A stretch of DNA of 14,169 nucleotides from JAWXBK01 sp034439975. GTDB lineage: Bacteria > Pseudomonadota > Alphaproteobacteria > Dongiales > Dongiaceae. Location of the stretch: positions 1-14,169 of the forward strand of contig JAWXBK010000138.1 of NCBI GenBank assembly GCA_034439975.1. Direction: 5' to 3'. Position numbers and translations under genes: made by a program. Numbering within the stretch: position 1 is the first letter of the stretch; each line of letters opens with the position of its first letter. Below are positions 8,554 through 14,169 of this stretch, one piece after another. The notes under the pieces were generated by a model, which worked only from the letters and a program-made list of their open reading frames with translations, did no database searches and was not told the origin of the DNA.

Positions 8554-9798
8554 GGCCGTCAGCGCATCGAGGCGCTGGCGGCCCGCATCGGTCGCGCGCA
8601 ATCCGGCGGTATCGACCGCCAGAAGACCACCCTCGACCAGCATCGCAAGGCGCCGCGGATCGAACAGATCCTCCGGCGCCTTTTTGGTTTCGGCAATGAA
8701 GCGGTCGCGCGCGATGCCCTCGCGCAGCCTGAGCCCCATCAGCATCATTTCAGAGAGGCGCGTCGTCGCATCGAGCGGTTCGTCGGTGCGTGTCGCATGA
8801 CCGTTGCGCTCGACATTGTCGAGCCAGGCCTCGGGCGCGCGATGCTGGCGGGTCGCATGCTTGACGCCGCCCTTGGTCACGCGCCCATGCGCGCCGGGGC
8901 CGATGCCGACATAATCGCCGTACCGCCAGTAAGTGAGATTGTGCCGCGATTCGGCGCCGGGCCGTGCGTGATTGGAAATCTCGTAGGCCGGCAGCCCCGC
9001 CGCTTCGCACATCGCCTGCGTCGTCTCGTAGAGCGCGGCCGTCGTATCCTCGTCCGGCATCGCAAGCTCGCCGCGCCGATGCGCGCCCTCGAATACCGTG
9101 TTCGATTCGATGGTGAGCTGGTAGAGCGAAAGATGTTCGGTGCCGAACATCAGCGCACAGGTCAGCTCCGCTTCCCAGGCCGATCGCGTCTGGCCCGGGC
9201 GCGCGTAGATCAGATCGAAACTGACGCGGCGGAATGCACCCATCGCGGTATCGAGGGCCGCCAGCCCTTCGGCGAAGGAATGGGTGCGGCCGAGAAATTT
9301 CAGCGCATCGTCGTCGAACGCCTGCAGCCCGAGCGACACGCGATTCACGCCGGCTTTCGCGATGTCGCCGAATTTTTCCCGTTCGACCGACGTCGGATTG
9401 GCTTCGAGCGTGATCTCGGCACCGTCGGCAAAGCCCCAACGCTGCGCGGCGCGCTCGATGATGGCGCTGACGGTTTCCGGATGCATCAGCGAGGGCGTGC
9501 CGCCGCCGAAGAAGATGCTGGTCAAATTTCGGTTAGGCGTCAGCGCCGCATAGTGATCGAGCTCAAGCAGCAAGGCCGCGCGCCAGCGATCGTGATCGAT
9601 CGAGGCGCGCACATGCGAGTTGAAATCGCAATACGGACATTTCGACAAACAGAACGGCCAATGCACATAGAGGCCGAAGCCGGGTTCGGTGGATGTAAGC
9701 TCTTTATTGCTCCCTCCCCCATTGCCGCGGTCTGCCGCGGCCGACCGCGGCGTGAGGGTGAGGGTGGGGGGCACGTGCAGCGCGCGATTTGGGCGCAT
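8539..9798 (-). CDS. hemW: Radical SAM haem chaperone HemW
   Basis: 419 aa from the ATG at 9798. HemW is a HemN-like radical SAM protein that binds haem and delivers it to respiratory enzymes; it lacks coproporphyrinogen oxidase activity. The cluster motif CLSKCPYCDFNSH places the three [4Fe-4S] ligands at Cys50, Cys54 and Cys57, with CDF rather than the CxC of true HemN. GGGTPSLM (98-105) follows, then EITLEANP, NRVSLGLQAFDD and the C-terminal HemN-type domain (LMLMGLRLREGI). Three starts are possible: ATG 9822 (overlaps rdgB by 19 nt), ATG 9798 (5 nt after the rdgB stop, preferred) and GTG 9774. No in-frame start exists between 9774 and the Cys motif, so translation must cross the palindromic repeat at 9710-9771, adding a non-homologous N-terminal stretch rich in Thr, Pro, Gly and Ala. 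It follows rdgB, the usual alphaproteobacterial order. Confidence 0.93.
   Translation of the reverse strand: MRPNRALHVPPTLTLTPRSAAADRGNGGGSNKELTSTEPGFGLYVHWPFCLSKCPYCDFNSHVRASIDHDRWRAALLLELDHYAALTPNRNLTSIFFGGGTPSLMHPETVSAIIERAAQRWGFADGAEITLEANPTSVEREKFGDIAKAGVNRVSLGLQAFDDDALKFLGRTHSFAEGLAALDTAMGAFRRVSFDLIYARPGQTRSAWEAELTCALMFGTEHLSLYQLTIESNTVFEGAHRRGELAMPDEDTTAALYETTQAMCEAAGLPAYEISNHARPGAESRHNLTYWRYGDYVGIGPGAHGRVTKGGVKHATRQHRAPEAWLDNVERNGHATRTDEPLDATTRLSEMMLMGLRLREGIARDRFIAETKKAPEDLFDPRRLAMLVEGGLLAVDTAGLRATDAGRQRLDALTARLLG
9710..9771. repeat. GC-rich interspersed palindromic repeat within the hemW 5' end
   Basis: GCCGCGGTC (9724-9732) and GACCGCGGC (9743-9751) form a perfect 9-bp inverted repeat around a 10-base loop. 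C-rich (CTCCCTCCCCC) and G-rich (GAGGGTGAGGGTGGGGGG) arms on either side can extend the pairing imperfectly. The layout resembles the short intergenic repeats with CCCTC/GAGGG arms that are common in Proteobacteria. That only one copy is in the window means repetition elsewhere is inferred, not seen. Confidence 0.6.
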
Positions 9799-9803
9799 AC
9801 GAC

Positions 9804-10472
9804 TTATGCCGTTCCAAAACATGCCGCGACGAGCTGGCGGAATGCATCCGCACGGTGGCTCATTGCATGCTTTCTCATCGGGTCCATCTCGCTGAAGGTG
9901 ATGTCGAATCCGGCCGGTTGAAAGACCGGGTCATAACCAAAACCGTTCGAGCCGCGCGGCGGCCGGACCAGGATGCCCTCGACGCTGCCCTCGAAACATT
10001 CGACATGGCCATCGGGCCAGGCGAGCGCGAGGGCGCAGACGAAGCGTGCGCGCCGGTCCTCGGTCTCGAGATACTCGAGCGCCTCGGCGATCCGGCGCAT
10101 GGCGCGGCCGAAATCGCGATCGGAATTGTGGGAGGACAGGGCCCAGCGCGCGGAATAAATGCCCGGCTGGCCGCCGAGCGCCGCGACCGCGAGGCCTGAA
10201 TCGTCGGCCAGCGCCGGCAGGCCCGACGCCTTGGCTGCGAGTTCCGCCTTGAGCCGGGCATTGGCGATGAACGTCGCGCCGGTTTCCTCGGGTTCGGCGA
10301 GGCCCAGCGCGCCGGCCGAGACCGCATCGATGCCGAATGGCGCGAGCAACGCGGCGATCTCGTCGCGCTTGCCGGGATTGTGGCTCGCGATGACCAGCCT
10401 GCCGCCCGCAAGCCGGCGCGGCATAGCCGCAACCGGAGCGGGGCATCGGACGGGCTGCGGGCGATCGGTCAT
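9804..10472 (-). CDS. rdgB: RdgB/HAM1 dITP/XTP pyrophosphatase
   Basis: 222 aa from the ATG at 10472, which has AAGGAA about 8 nt upstream. The frame stays open to 10700 but that extension is Arg/Ser-rich and would run into the divergent Sel1 gene, so it was not used. RdgB hydrolyses dITP, XTP and related non-canonical purine nucleotides to monophosphates and keeps them out of DNA and RNA. All family motifs are present: SHNPGK (30-35), ETGATFIANA (63-72), ADDSGL (89-94, catalytic Asp), PGIYSARW (103-110), NGFGYDP (176-182) and SHRADA (205-210). The first 24 residues precede the fold and could be partly non-native (a second Met is at residue 17). The hemW gene begins at or just after the stop, indicating one transcript. 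Confidence 0.95.
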   Translation of the reverse strand: MTDRPQPVRCPAPVAAMPRRLAGGRLVIASHNPGKRDEIAALLAPFGIDAVSAGALGLAEPEETGATFIANARLKAELAAKASGLPALADDSGLAVAALGGQPGIYSARWALSSHNSDRDFGRAMRRIAEALEYLETEDRRARFVCALALAWPDGHVECFEGSVEGILVRPPRGSNGFGYDPVFQPAGFDITFSEMDPMRKHAMSHRADAFRQLVAACFGTA

Positions 10473-10587
10473 TCTCTCGTTCCTTGCTCCCTCGGCGGAA
10501 GATTGGTCTAAATTGCGCGATATGAGCCGGCGGCAGAAGCCCCGGCCTCGGATCCGATCGTTCGAACCGTCAGAAAGGCCGAGCCCC

Positions 10588-11337
10588 ATGCGCACGCACG
10601 CCCCCCATGTTATCGCCCGCATGACGGTTGGGCGCCTGTTTGCCCGCGGGCTGGCGGCACTGGCGACCGTGTTCGGGCTGATGCTGTTCGCGCCCGCCAC
10701 ATCGGCAACGCCGTTCGACGATGCCGTGGTCGCCTTTCAGAGCGGCGACTTTCCGACCGCGCTCGTGCTCTTCACGCCGCTGGCCGAAGCCGGCGATTCG
10801 CTCTCGCAGCATAATATCGGCGTGATGTACGAGCAGGGGCTGGGCGTCGCGCAGGACAATGCGATGGCGCTGGCCTGGTACAAGCGCGCGGCGGAACAGG
10901 GCAATCCGCAATCGACTTACAATATAGGCATGATGATTCTCGAGGGCCGCGGTGCCGGGCCCGATCCCGTTGCCGCCGCGCAATGGGTGCGGATCTCGGC
11001 CGATCTCGGTTTCCCGCCGGCCCAACACACGCTCGCCCATTTCTATCTCGAAGGCACCGGCGTCGAGCAGAACATCAACGAGACGATCAACTGGTTTTCG
11101 AAGGCGGCCGAGGCCGGCGTCGTCGATGCGCAATACAATCTCGGCTACATCTTCGAAACCGGCGGCGGCGTCGAACCCGATCCGATCGTGGCCTATGCCT
11201 GGTATCGCATTGCGGCGGCCAGCGGCGATCTCGAGGCAACCACAGCCGCGGAACAGATCGGCGCGCAACTGCCGCAGGACCTTCGCGAAGCAGCCGATCT
11301 CGACGTCGCGGACTGGCTCGCCGCGCACGGCCGCTGA
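10588..11337 (+). CDS. Exported Sel1-repeat (SLR) protein
   Basis: 249 aa from the ATG at 10588, with AGAAAGG 9 nt before it. In-frame ATGs at 10522 and 10621 are alternatives. A signal peptide is predicted: basic residues, hydrophobic core (GLAALATVFGLMLF) and an AxA-type site near ATSA (37-40). About four Sel1-like repeats follow, with the diagnostic pattern of A..NIG.MYE.G.GV..D...A..WY..AA. They lie near 72-106 (HNIGVMYEQGLGVAQD, WYKRAAEQG), 108-144, 145-180 and 181-216 (YNLGYIFETGGGVEPD, WYRIAAASG). Such alpha-helical solenoids are protein-binding scaffolds, often periplasmic. The partner here is unknown. It is divergent from rdgB (115 bp between start codons) and convergent with the acetyltransferase gene (25 bp between stops). 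Confidence 0.85.
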   Translation: MRTHAPHVIARMTVGRLFARGLAALATVFGLMLFAPATSATPFDDAVVAFQSGDFPTALVLFTPLAEAGDSLSQHNIGVMYEQGLGVAQDNAMALAWYKRAAEQGNPQSTYNIGMMILEGRGAGPDPVAAAQWVRISADLGFPPAQHTLAHFYLEGTGVEQNINETINWFSKAAEAGVVDAQYNLGYIFETGGGVEPDPIVAYAWYRIAAASGDLEATTAAEQIGAQLPQDLREAADLDVADWLAAHGR

Positions 11338-11362
11338 TCGCGCCCACGCTTAGGAGCGCTGC

Positions 11363-11836
11363 TCAGCGCAGCGTCTTGCGCATCACCAGACAGGGCGTGT
11401 CGGGTCCCCAGAGATCGGGCAAGGTTTCGTGCGGCTCGAAACCGTTCGCGACGTAAAAGGCCCGCGTTGTCGCGTAATTCTCATCCTCCATCGAGGGCGC
11501 CAGCGTCTTCACGCTGAGAAATTTGTACTGGCCCTGCCGCGCGAGCGCCTCGACCGCTTCGAGTAATGTCCGGCCGATGCCGCGTCGATGTGCGTGCGGC
11601 CGGATCGCAATCAGATGCAATTCGATCGTGTCGGCGCTTTCGACGGTGATGGTCGCAAAACCGATCGCCGCACCGGTTTCGTCGCGCGCGACCAGCATCG
11701 GCAAGGCCGCCGCCTCGACGATGTAGTTCTCGACCGCTTCGGGAATGCCGACCCAGTCGGGCAAAGTCGCAAGAATGTCGCGGCAGATGCCCGCGCGCTG
11801 CAGCGGATCGGGTTCGCAGACGATATGCGTGTTCAC
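11363..11836 (-). CDS. GNAT-family N-acetyltransferase
   Basis: 157 aa from a GTG at 11836 whose GTGA overlaps the rph stop (11833-11836), a classic coupled junction. The same frame is open upstream to 12442, but that part is antisense-like shadow of rph and shows no homology signal. The GNAT fold is shown by strand 4 plus motif A, IELHLIAIRPHAHRRGIGRT (71-90), in which R/H-R-R-G-I-G is the acetyl-CoA pyrophosphate-binding loop. The motif B region ATTRAFYVANGFEPHE (122-137) has the usual Tyr in the general-acid position and NGFE. The acceptor substrate cannot be predicted. It follows rph, a position where a GNAT gene is not usual, so co-regulation may be by operon convenience or it may modify an RNA-associated protein; both are conjecture. 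Confidence 0.85.
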   Translation of the reverse strand: MNTHIVCEPDPLQRAGICRDILATLPDWVGIPEAVENYIVEAAALPMLVARDETGAAIGFATITVESADTIELHLIAIRPHAHRRGIGRTLLEAVEALARQGQYKFLSVKTLAPSMEDENYATTRAFYVANGFEPHETLPDLWGPDTPCLVMRKTLR

Positions 11837-12555
11837 GATCCCTGCGCGATCGCGGCGCGCTGCGCGTCGACAAGCTGCGCGATGCCGTGGCGGGCGAGTT
11901 CGAGCATCCGGTCGAAGGGCGCCTGTTCGAAAGGTGCCGCCTCGGCGGTCGCCTGGATCTCGACGATGCCGCCCTTGCCGGTCAGCACGAAATTCGCATC
12001 GGCCTCTGCGGTGCTGTCTTCGGCATAGTCGAGATCGAGCACCGCCTCGCCCTTCACGATGCCGCAGGAAACGGCGGCGACATGATCGCGCAGCGGTACG
12101 GACGGCACGAGGCCGATTCGCTTGAGATGCGCGAACGCAAGATGGAGCGCGACGAAACTGCCGGTGATCGCGGCGGTCCGCGTGCCGCCGTCGGCCTGCA
12201 GCACATCGCAATCGAGCCGGACGCGGCGTTCGCCGAATCCGGTCATGTTGGTGACGGCCCGCAAGGAACGGCCGATCAGCCGCTGGATTTCCTGGGTGCG
12301 TCCGCTTTGCTTGCCCGAGGCCGCCTCGCGCTCGGTCCGGGTATCGGTTGCGCGCGGCAGCATGCCGTATTCCGCCGTGACCCAGCCCTTGCCGGTGCCC
12401 TTGAGAAAGGGCGGCACGCGATCCTCGACCGTGGCGAGACACAGCACCTTCGTGTCGCCGAACTGCGCGAGGCAGGAGCCCTCGGCGTATTTGTTGACGT
12501 CGATTTCCAGCGAAATGCTGCGAAGTGCGTCGGCGGCGCGGCCGGAGGGGCGCAT
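11833..12555 (-). CDS. rph: Ribonuclease PH
   Basis: 240 aa from the ATG at 12555 (a longer frame starts at 12597, but RPSGRAADALR is the usual RNase PH N-terminus and AGGGAGA lies about 9 nt upstream). RNase PH is a phosphate-dependent 3'-5' exoribonuclease that trims tRNA precursors and takes part in rRNA turnover. Landmarks: FGDTKVLCLATVEDRVP (32-48), GWVTAEYGMLPRAT (57-70), SGRTQEIQRLIGRSLRAV (84-101), the phosphate-binding GGTRTA (123-128), and LDLDYAEDSTAEADAN (173-188) with the acidic active-site residues. Length is typical and no frameshift like that of E. coli K-12 rph is seen. It is divergent from hrcA, the common alphaproteobacterial arrangement. Confidence 0.96.
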   Translation of the reverse strand: MRPSGRAADALRSISLEIDVNKYAEGSCLAQFGDTKVLCLATVEDRVPPFLKGTGKGWVTAEYGMLPRATDTRTEREAASGKQSGRTQEIQRLIGRSLRAVTNMTGFGERRVRLDCDVLQADGGTRTAAITGSFVALHLAFAHLKRIGLVPSVPLRDHVAAVSCGIVKGEAVLDLDYAEDSTAEADANFVLTGKGGIVEIQATAEAAPFEQAPFDRMLELARHGIAQLVDAQRAAIAQGS

Positions 12556-12707
12556 GGATCGAATTCTCCCTGTGGATCGCCCGGATGGCGCCGGCAACAG
12601 GCGGGCGATACGGGCCCGGAAGCTAGCTCGCGCGACACGAAGGGTCCAGCATTGCCGCTGCGACCCGGAAACTGGCGCGCCGGAACGCTGGATTTATTGC
12701 GGGCTCA

Positions 12708-12736
12708 TTGACGCTCCGGGGGGTCGTTACTAAGTT
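12708..12736 (+). promoter_or_regulatory. Possible hrcA promoter
   Basis: TTGACG (12708-12713) and TAAGTT (12731-12736) are 17 bp apart, upstream of hrcA. The -35 matches five of six consensus positions but the -10 only three. No CIRCE inverted repeat (TTAGCACTC-N9-GAGTGCTAA) and no clear sigma-32 site is visible in the 195-bp rph-hrcA gap. Confidence 0.3.
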
Positions 12737-12750
12737 TTGCGCACCATCCG

Positions 12751-13833
12751 ATGGTCAAGGCCATGAATGTGCAGAAACCATCCACCGAGAATTTGATCGG
12801 CGGGCTCTCGGAGCGTGCCCGCGAGGTCTTCCGGCATATCGTCGACGCCTATGTCGAAAGCGGCGAGCCCATTGGCTCGCGCACGCTCTCGCGCCGGCTG
12901 GGCCTTGGCCTGTCGCCGGCGACCATCCGGAACGTGATGTCCGATCTCGAGGATGCCGGGCTGCTGCAGGCGCCGCATACCTCTGCCGGACGGCTGCCGA
13001 CCGATCTGGGCTTGCGCCTTTTCGTCGACGGGCTGCTCCAGCTTGGCGATCTCTCCGAGGACGAGCGCCGGTCGATCGATGCGCAATGCAACGCCGCCGG
13101 TCGTACCTTCCCCGAGATGCTGGAACAGGCGAGCACGATGCTCTCCGGACTTTCGAACTGTGCCGGCTTGGTCGTGGCACCCAAGGCCGAAAGCGCGCTG
13201 AAGCATATCGAGTTCGTTCGCCTCGGCCCGGGCCGCGCGCTGGTCGTGCTGGTGACCGAAGACAATCAGGTCGAGAACCGTCTGATCGATCTGCCGATGG
13301 GCCTGCCGGCCGCTTCGCTGATCGAGGCCGGCAATTATCTCTCGAGCCGGCTTACCGGCCGCACCGTCGGCGAGGCTCGCGCCGACGTGCTTGCCGAGAT
13401 CACGCAACAGCGCGCCGAGCTCGATCAGCTCGCGGCGCGCGTGGTCGAGGCCGGGCTTGCGAGCTGGGGTGATGGCGGCAATGACAGCGGCGGCGTGCTG
13501 ATCGTGCGCGGCCAGTCGCATCTGCTCGACGACGTGCAGGGCATCGCCGATCTCGAGCGCGTGCGCGGCCTGTTCGCGGCGCTCGAAACCAAGGACGCCT
13601 TCGCGCGGCTTCTGGGTGCGGCCGAACAGGCCGACGGCATCCGCATTTTCATCGGTGCGCAGAACGAGTTGTTTGGCCTGACCGGCTGTTCGCTGGTGAT
13701 CGCGCCCTATCGCAGCGGGCGCGACCGCGTGGTCGGCGCGATCGGCGTGATCGGGCCGATGCGCATCGACTATGCGCGCATCATTCCGATGGTGGACTAC
13801 ACCGCCAAGATGATCGGCCGCCTCGTCGGTTGA
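12751..13833 (+). CDS. hrcA: Heat-inducible transcription repressor HrcA
   Basis: 360 aa from the ATG at 12751; an ATG at 12763 (356 aa) is equally plausible, and neither has a strong ribosome binding site. HrcA is a dimeric repressor that binds the CIRCE operator of groESL and other chaperone genes and is kept active by GroEL. The N-terminal winged helix spans about 20-90, with the signature GEPIGSRTLSRR (38-49), LSPATIRNVMSDLEDAGLL (54-72), and PHTSAGRLPTDLGLRLFVD (75-93). The GAF-like and dimerisation domains follow, ending in the typical IGPMRIDYARIIPMVDYTAK. The next gene is grpE, the standard alphaproteobacterial pairing, and the two are probably co-transcribed (51-bp gap). Confidence 0.97.
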   Translation: MVKAMNVQKPSTENLIGGLSERAREVFRHIVDAYVESGEPIGSRTLSRRLGLGLSPATIRNVMSDLEDAGLLQAPHTSAGRLPTDLGLRLFVDGLLQLGDLSEDERRSIDAQCNAAGRTFPEMLEQASTMLSGLSNCAGLVVAPKAESALKHIEFVRLGPGRALVVLVTEDNQVENRLIDLPMGLPAASLIEAGNYLSSRLTGRTVGEARADVLAEITQQRAELDQLAARVVEAGLASWGDGGNDSGGVLIVRGQSHLLDDVQGIADLERVRGLFAALETKDAFARLLGAAEQADGIRIFIGAQNELFGLTGCSLVIAPYRSGRDRVVGAIGVIGPMRIDYARIIPMVDYTAKMIGRLVG

Positions 13834-13884
13834 TCGTTGCGAGAAAATCGTCAGACATATTCAGGAAGGAACCGGGCAGGAATC

Positions 13885-14169
13885 ATGCCGGACAATAAAT
13901 CCGAACCGACCGACAATCCGCTCGACAATGAAAGCGGCGAGGACAGCGTGACCGGCGCCGAGCGCCCCGCGTCCGATGGGCCGGCTGAGGCTGGCGCGCA
14001 AACGCCCGGCGCGCAAAAGCAAGGCGCTGCGGCGCGCGCTGCGGCGGGCGATTCCGTTTCCAGCGGCGAAGCGCCTTTTGCGCTCGACGAGGAAGAGGCG
14101 ATCGATCCCCTGGCCGTGCTGCGCGACGAGCTCGCCGTGGTTCGCGAAGAGCTTGCGGGCGCGCGCGCC
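13885..14169 (+). CDS. grpE: GrpE nucleotide exchange factor, N-terminal part (cut by window edge)
   Basis: 95 codons with no stop before the window ends, so the gene continues to the right. GrpE releases ADP from DnaK. The visible part is the poorly conserved N-terminal tail: acidic and Ala/Gly/Ser-rich, with low-complexity sequence up to about residue 65. It then enters a helical region, DEEEAIDPLAVLRDELAVVR, that should lead into the long coiled-coil of GrpE. The DnaK-binding beta domain is off the window. The ATG at 13885 has AGGA only 3 nt upstream (GCAGGAATC) and a stronger GGAAGGA further away, so the ribosome site is ambiguous. The assignment rests on position after hrcA and on the acidic-then-helical pattern. 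Confidence 0.85.
   Translation, partial: MPDNKSEPTDNPLDNESGEDSVTGAERPASDGPAEAGAQTPGAQKQGAAARAAAGDSVSSGEAPFALDEEEAIDPLAVLRDELAVVREELAGARA

Noticed and set aside
8797..9921. 374-codon open frame on plus, antisense to hemW and the rdgB end
   Set aside because: Shadow of HemW, whose Cys motif and radical SAM motifs are unmistakable.
10473..10700. Upstream extension of the rdgB frame to 298 codons
   Set aside because: It would overlap the start of the divergent Sel1 gene, has no homology signal, and the ATG at 10472 has a good ribosome site.
11356..11369. Inverted repeat GCGCTG-CT-CAGCGC between the Sel1 and GNAT stops as a terminator
   Set aside because: A 2-base loop is too tight, part lies in the GNAT coding sequence, and no T-run follows.
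11837..12442. N-terminal extension fused to the GNAT acetyltransferase
   Set aside because: This part overlaps rph in another frame and has shadow composition; the GTGA junction at 11833-11836 marks the true start.

Overview
The window is GC-rich chromosomal DNA from an alphaproteobacterium, most likely one of the Rhodospirillales-like lineages. The evidence is gene order (rph divergent from hrcA-grpE, rdgB followed by hemW), a GcvA-type LysR regulator, and strong Ala/Arg/Gly and GC3 codon bias with long antisense open frames throughout. I cannot name a genus from the sequence. It looks like ordinary core chromosome: no prophage, insertion sequence, CRISPR array, tRNA or rRNA is visible.

Layout, left to right. 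(1) 1-2029: a perfect palindrome at the window edge, then kup (K+ uptake, minus) with a consensus -10 box upstream. (2) 2172-5202, minus: a tightly coupled run rsmI > yraN > (98-bp gap with a 19-bp tandem repeat) > a DolP/YraP-like double-BON lipoprotein > a SirB1/transglutaminase-like TPR protein. It ends in a hairpin terminator at 2118-2151. Two junctions in this run are 4-nt ATGA overlaps. (3) 5163-7209, plus: an LpoA-like lipoprotein (penicillin-binding protein activator) divergent from rsmI, then a small SAM methyltransferase. The set rsmI/lpoA/yraN/dolP matches the E. coli yraL-yraM-yraN-(diaA)-yraP cluster, but here lpoA is turned round and diaA is absent. (4) 7239-8165, minus: a GcvA-like LysR regulator, separated by a short AT-rich regulatory region from a 62-codon small gene on plus (8323-8511) that I do not recognise. 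(5) 8539-10472, minus: rdgB then hemW, with a GC-rich palindromic repeat inside the hemW 5' end. (6) 10588-11337, plus: an exported Sel1-repeat protein. (7) 11363-12555, minus: rph (RNase PH) with a GTGA-coupled GNAT acetyltransferase. (8) 12751-end, plus: hrcA and the start of grpE, cut by the window edge.

Functional themes are envelope biogenesis (LpoA-like, DolP-like), RNA and ribosome maturation (RsmI, RNase PH), nucleotide-pool cleaning (RdgB), haem delivery (HemW), heat-shock control (HrcA/GrpE) and K+ uptake. I found no convincing new multi-gene system. The most interesting points are small-scale: the repeat apparently read through in the hemW start region, a tandem duplication across the hemW stop codon, the tandem repeat before the dolP-like gene, the back-to-back rsmI/lpoA starts with no intergenic space, and the unknown 62-codon gene.

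Non-coding stretches: no gap exceeds 300 bases. The largest are 12556-12750 (rph/hrcA divergent region, a weak promoter only), 8166-8322 (LysR regulatory region), 2030-2171 (terminator plus kup promoter), and 10473-10587 (rdgB/Sel1 divergent region, nothing convincing beyond ribosome binding sites).
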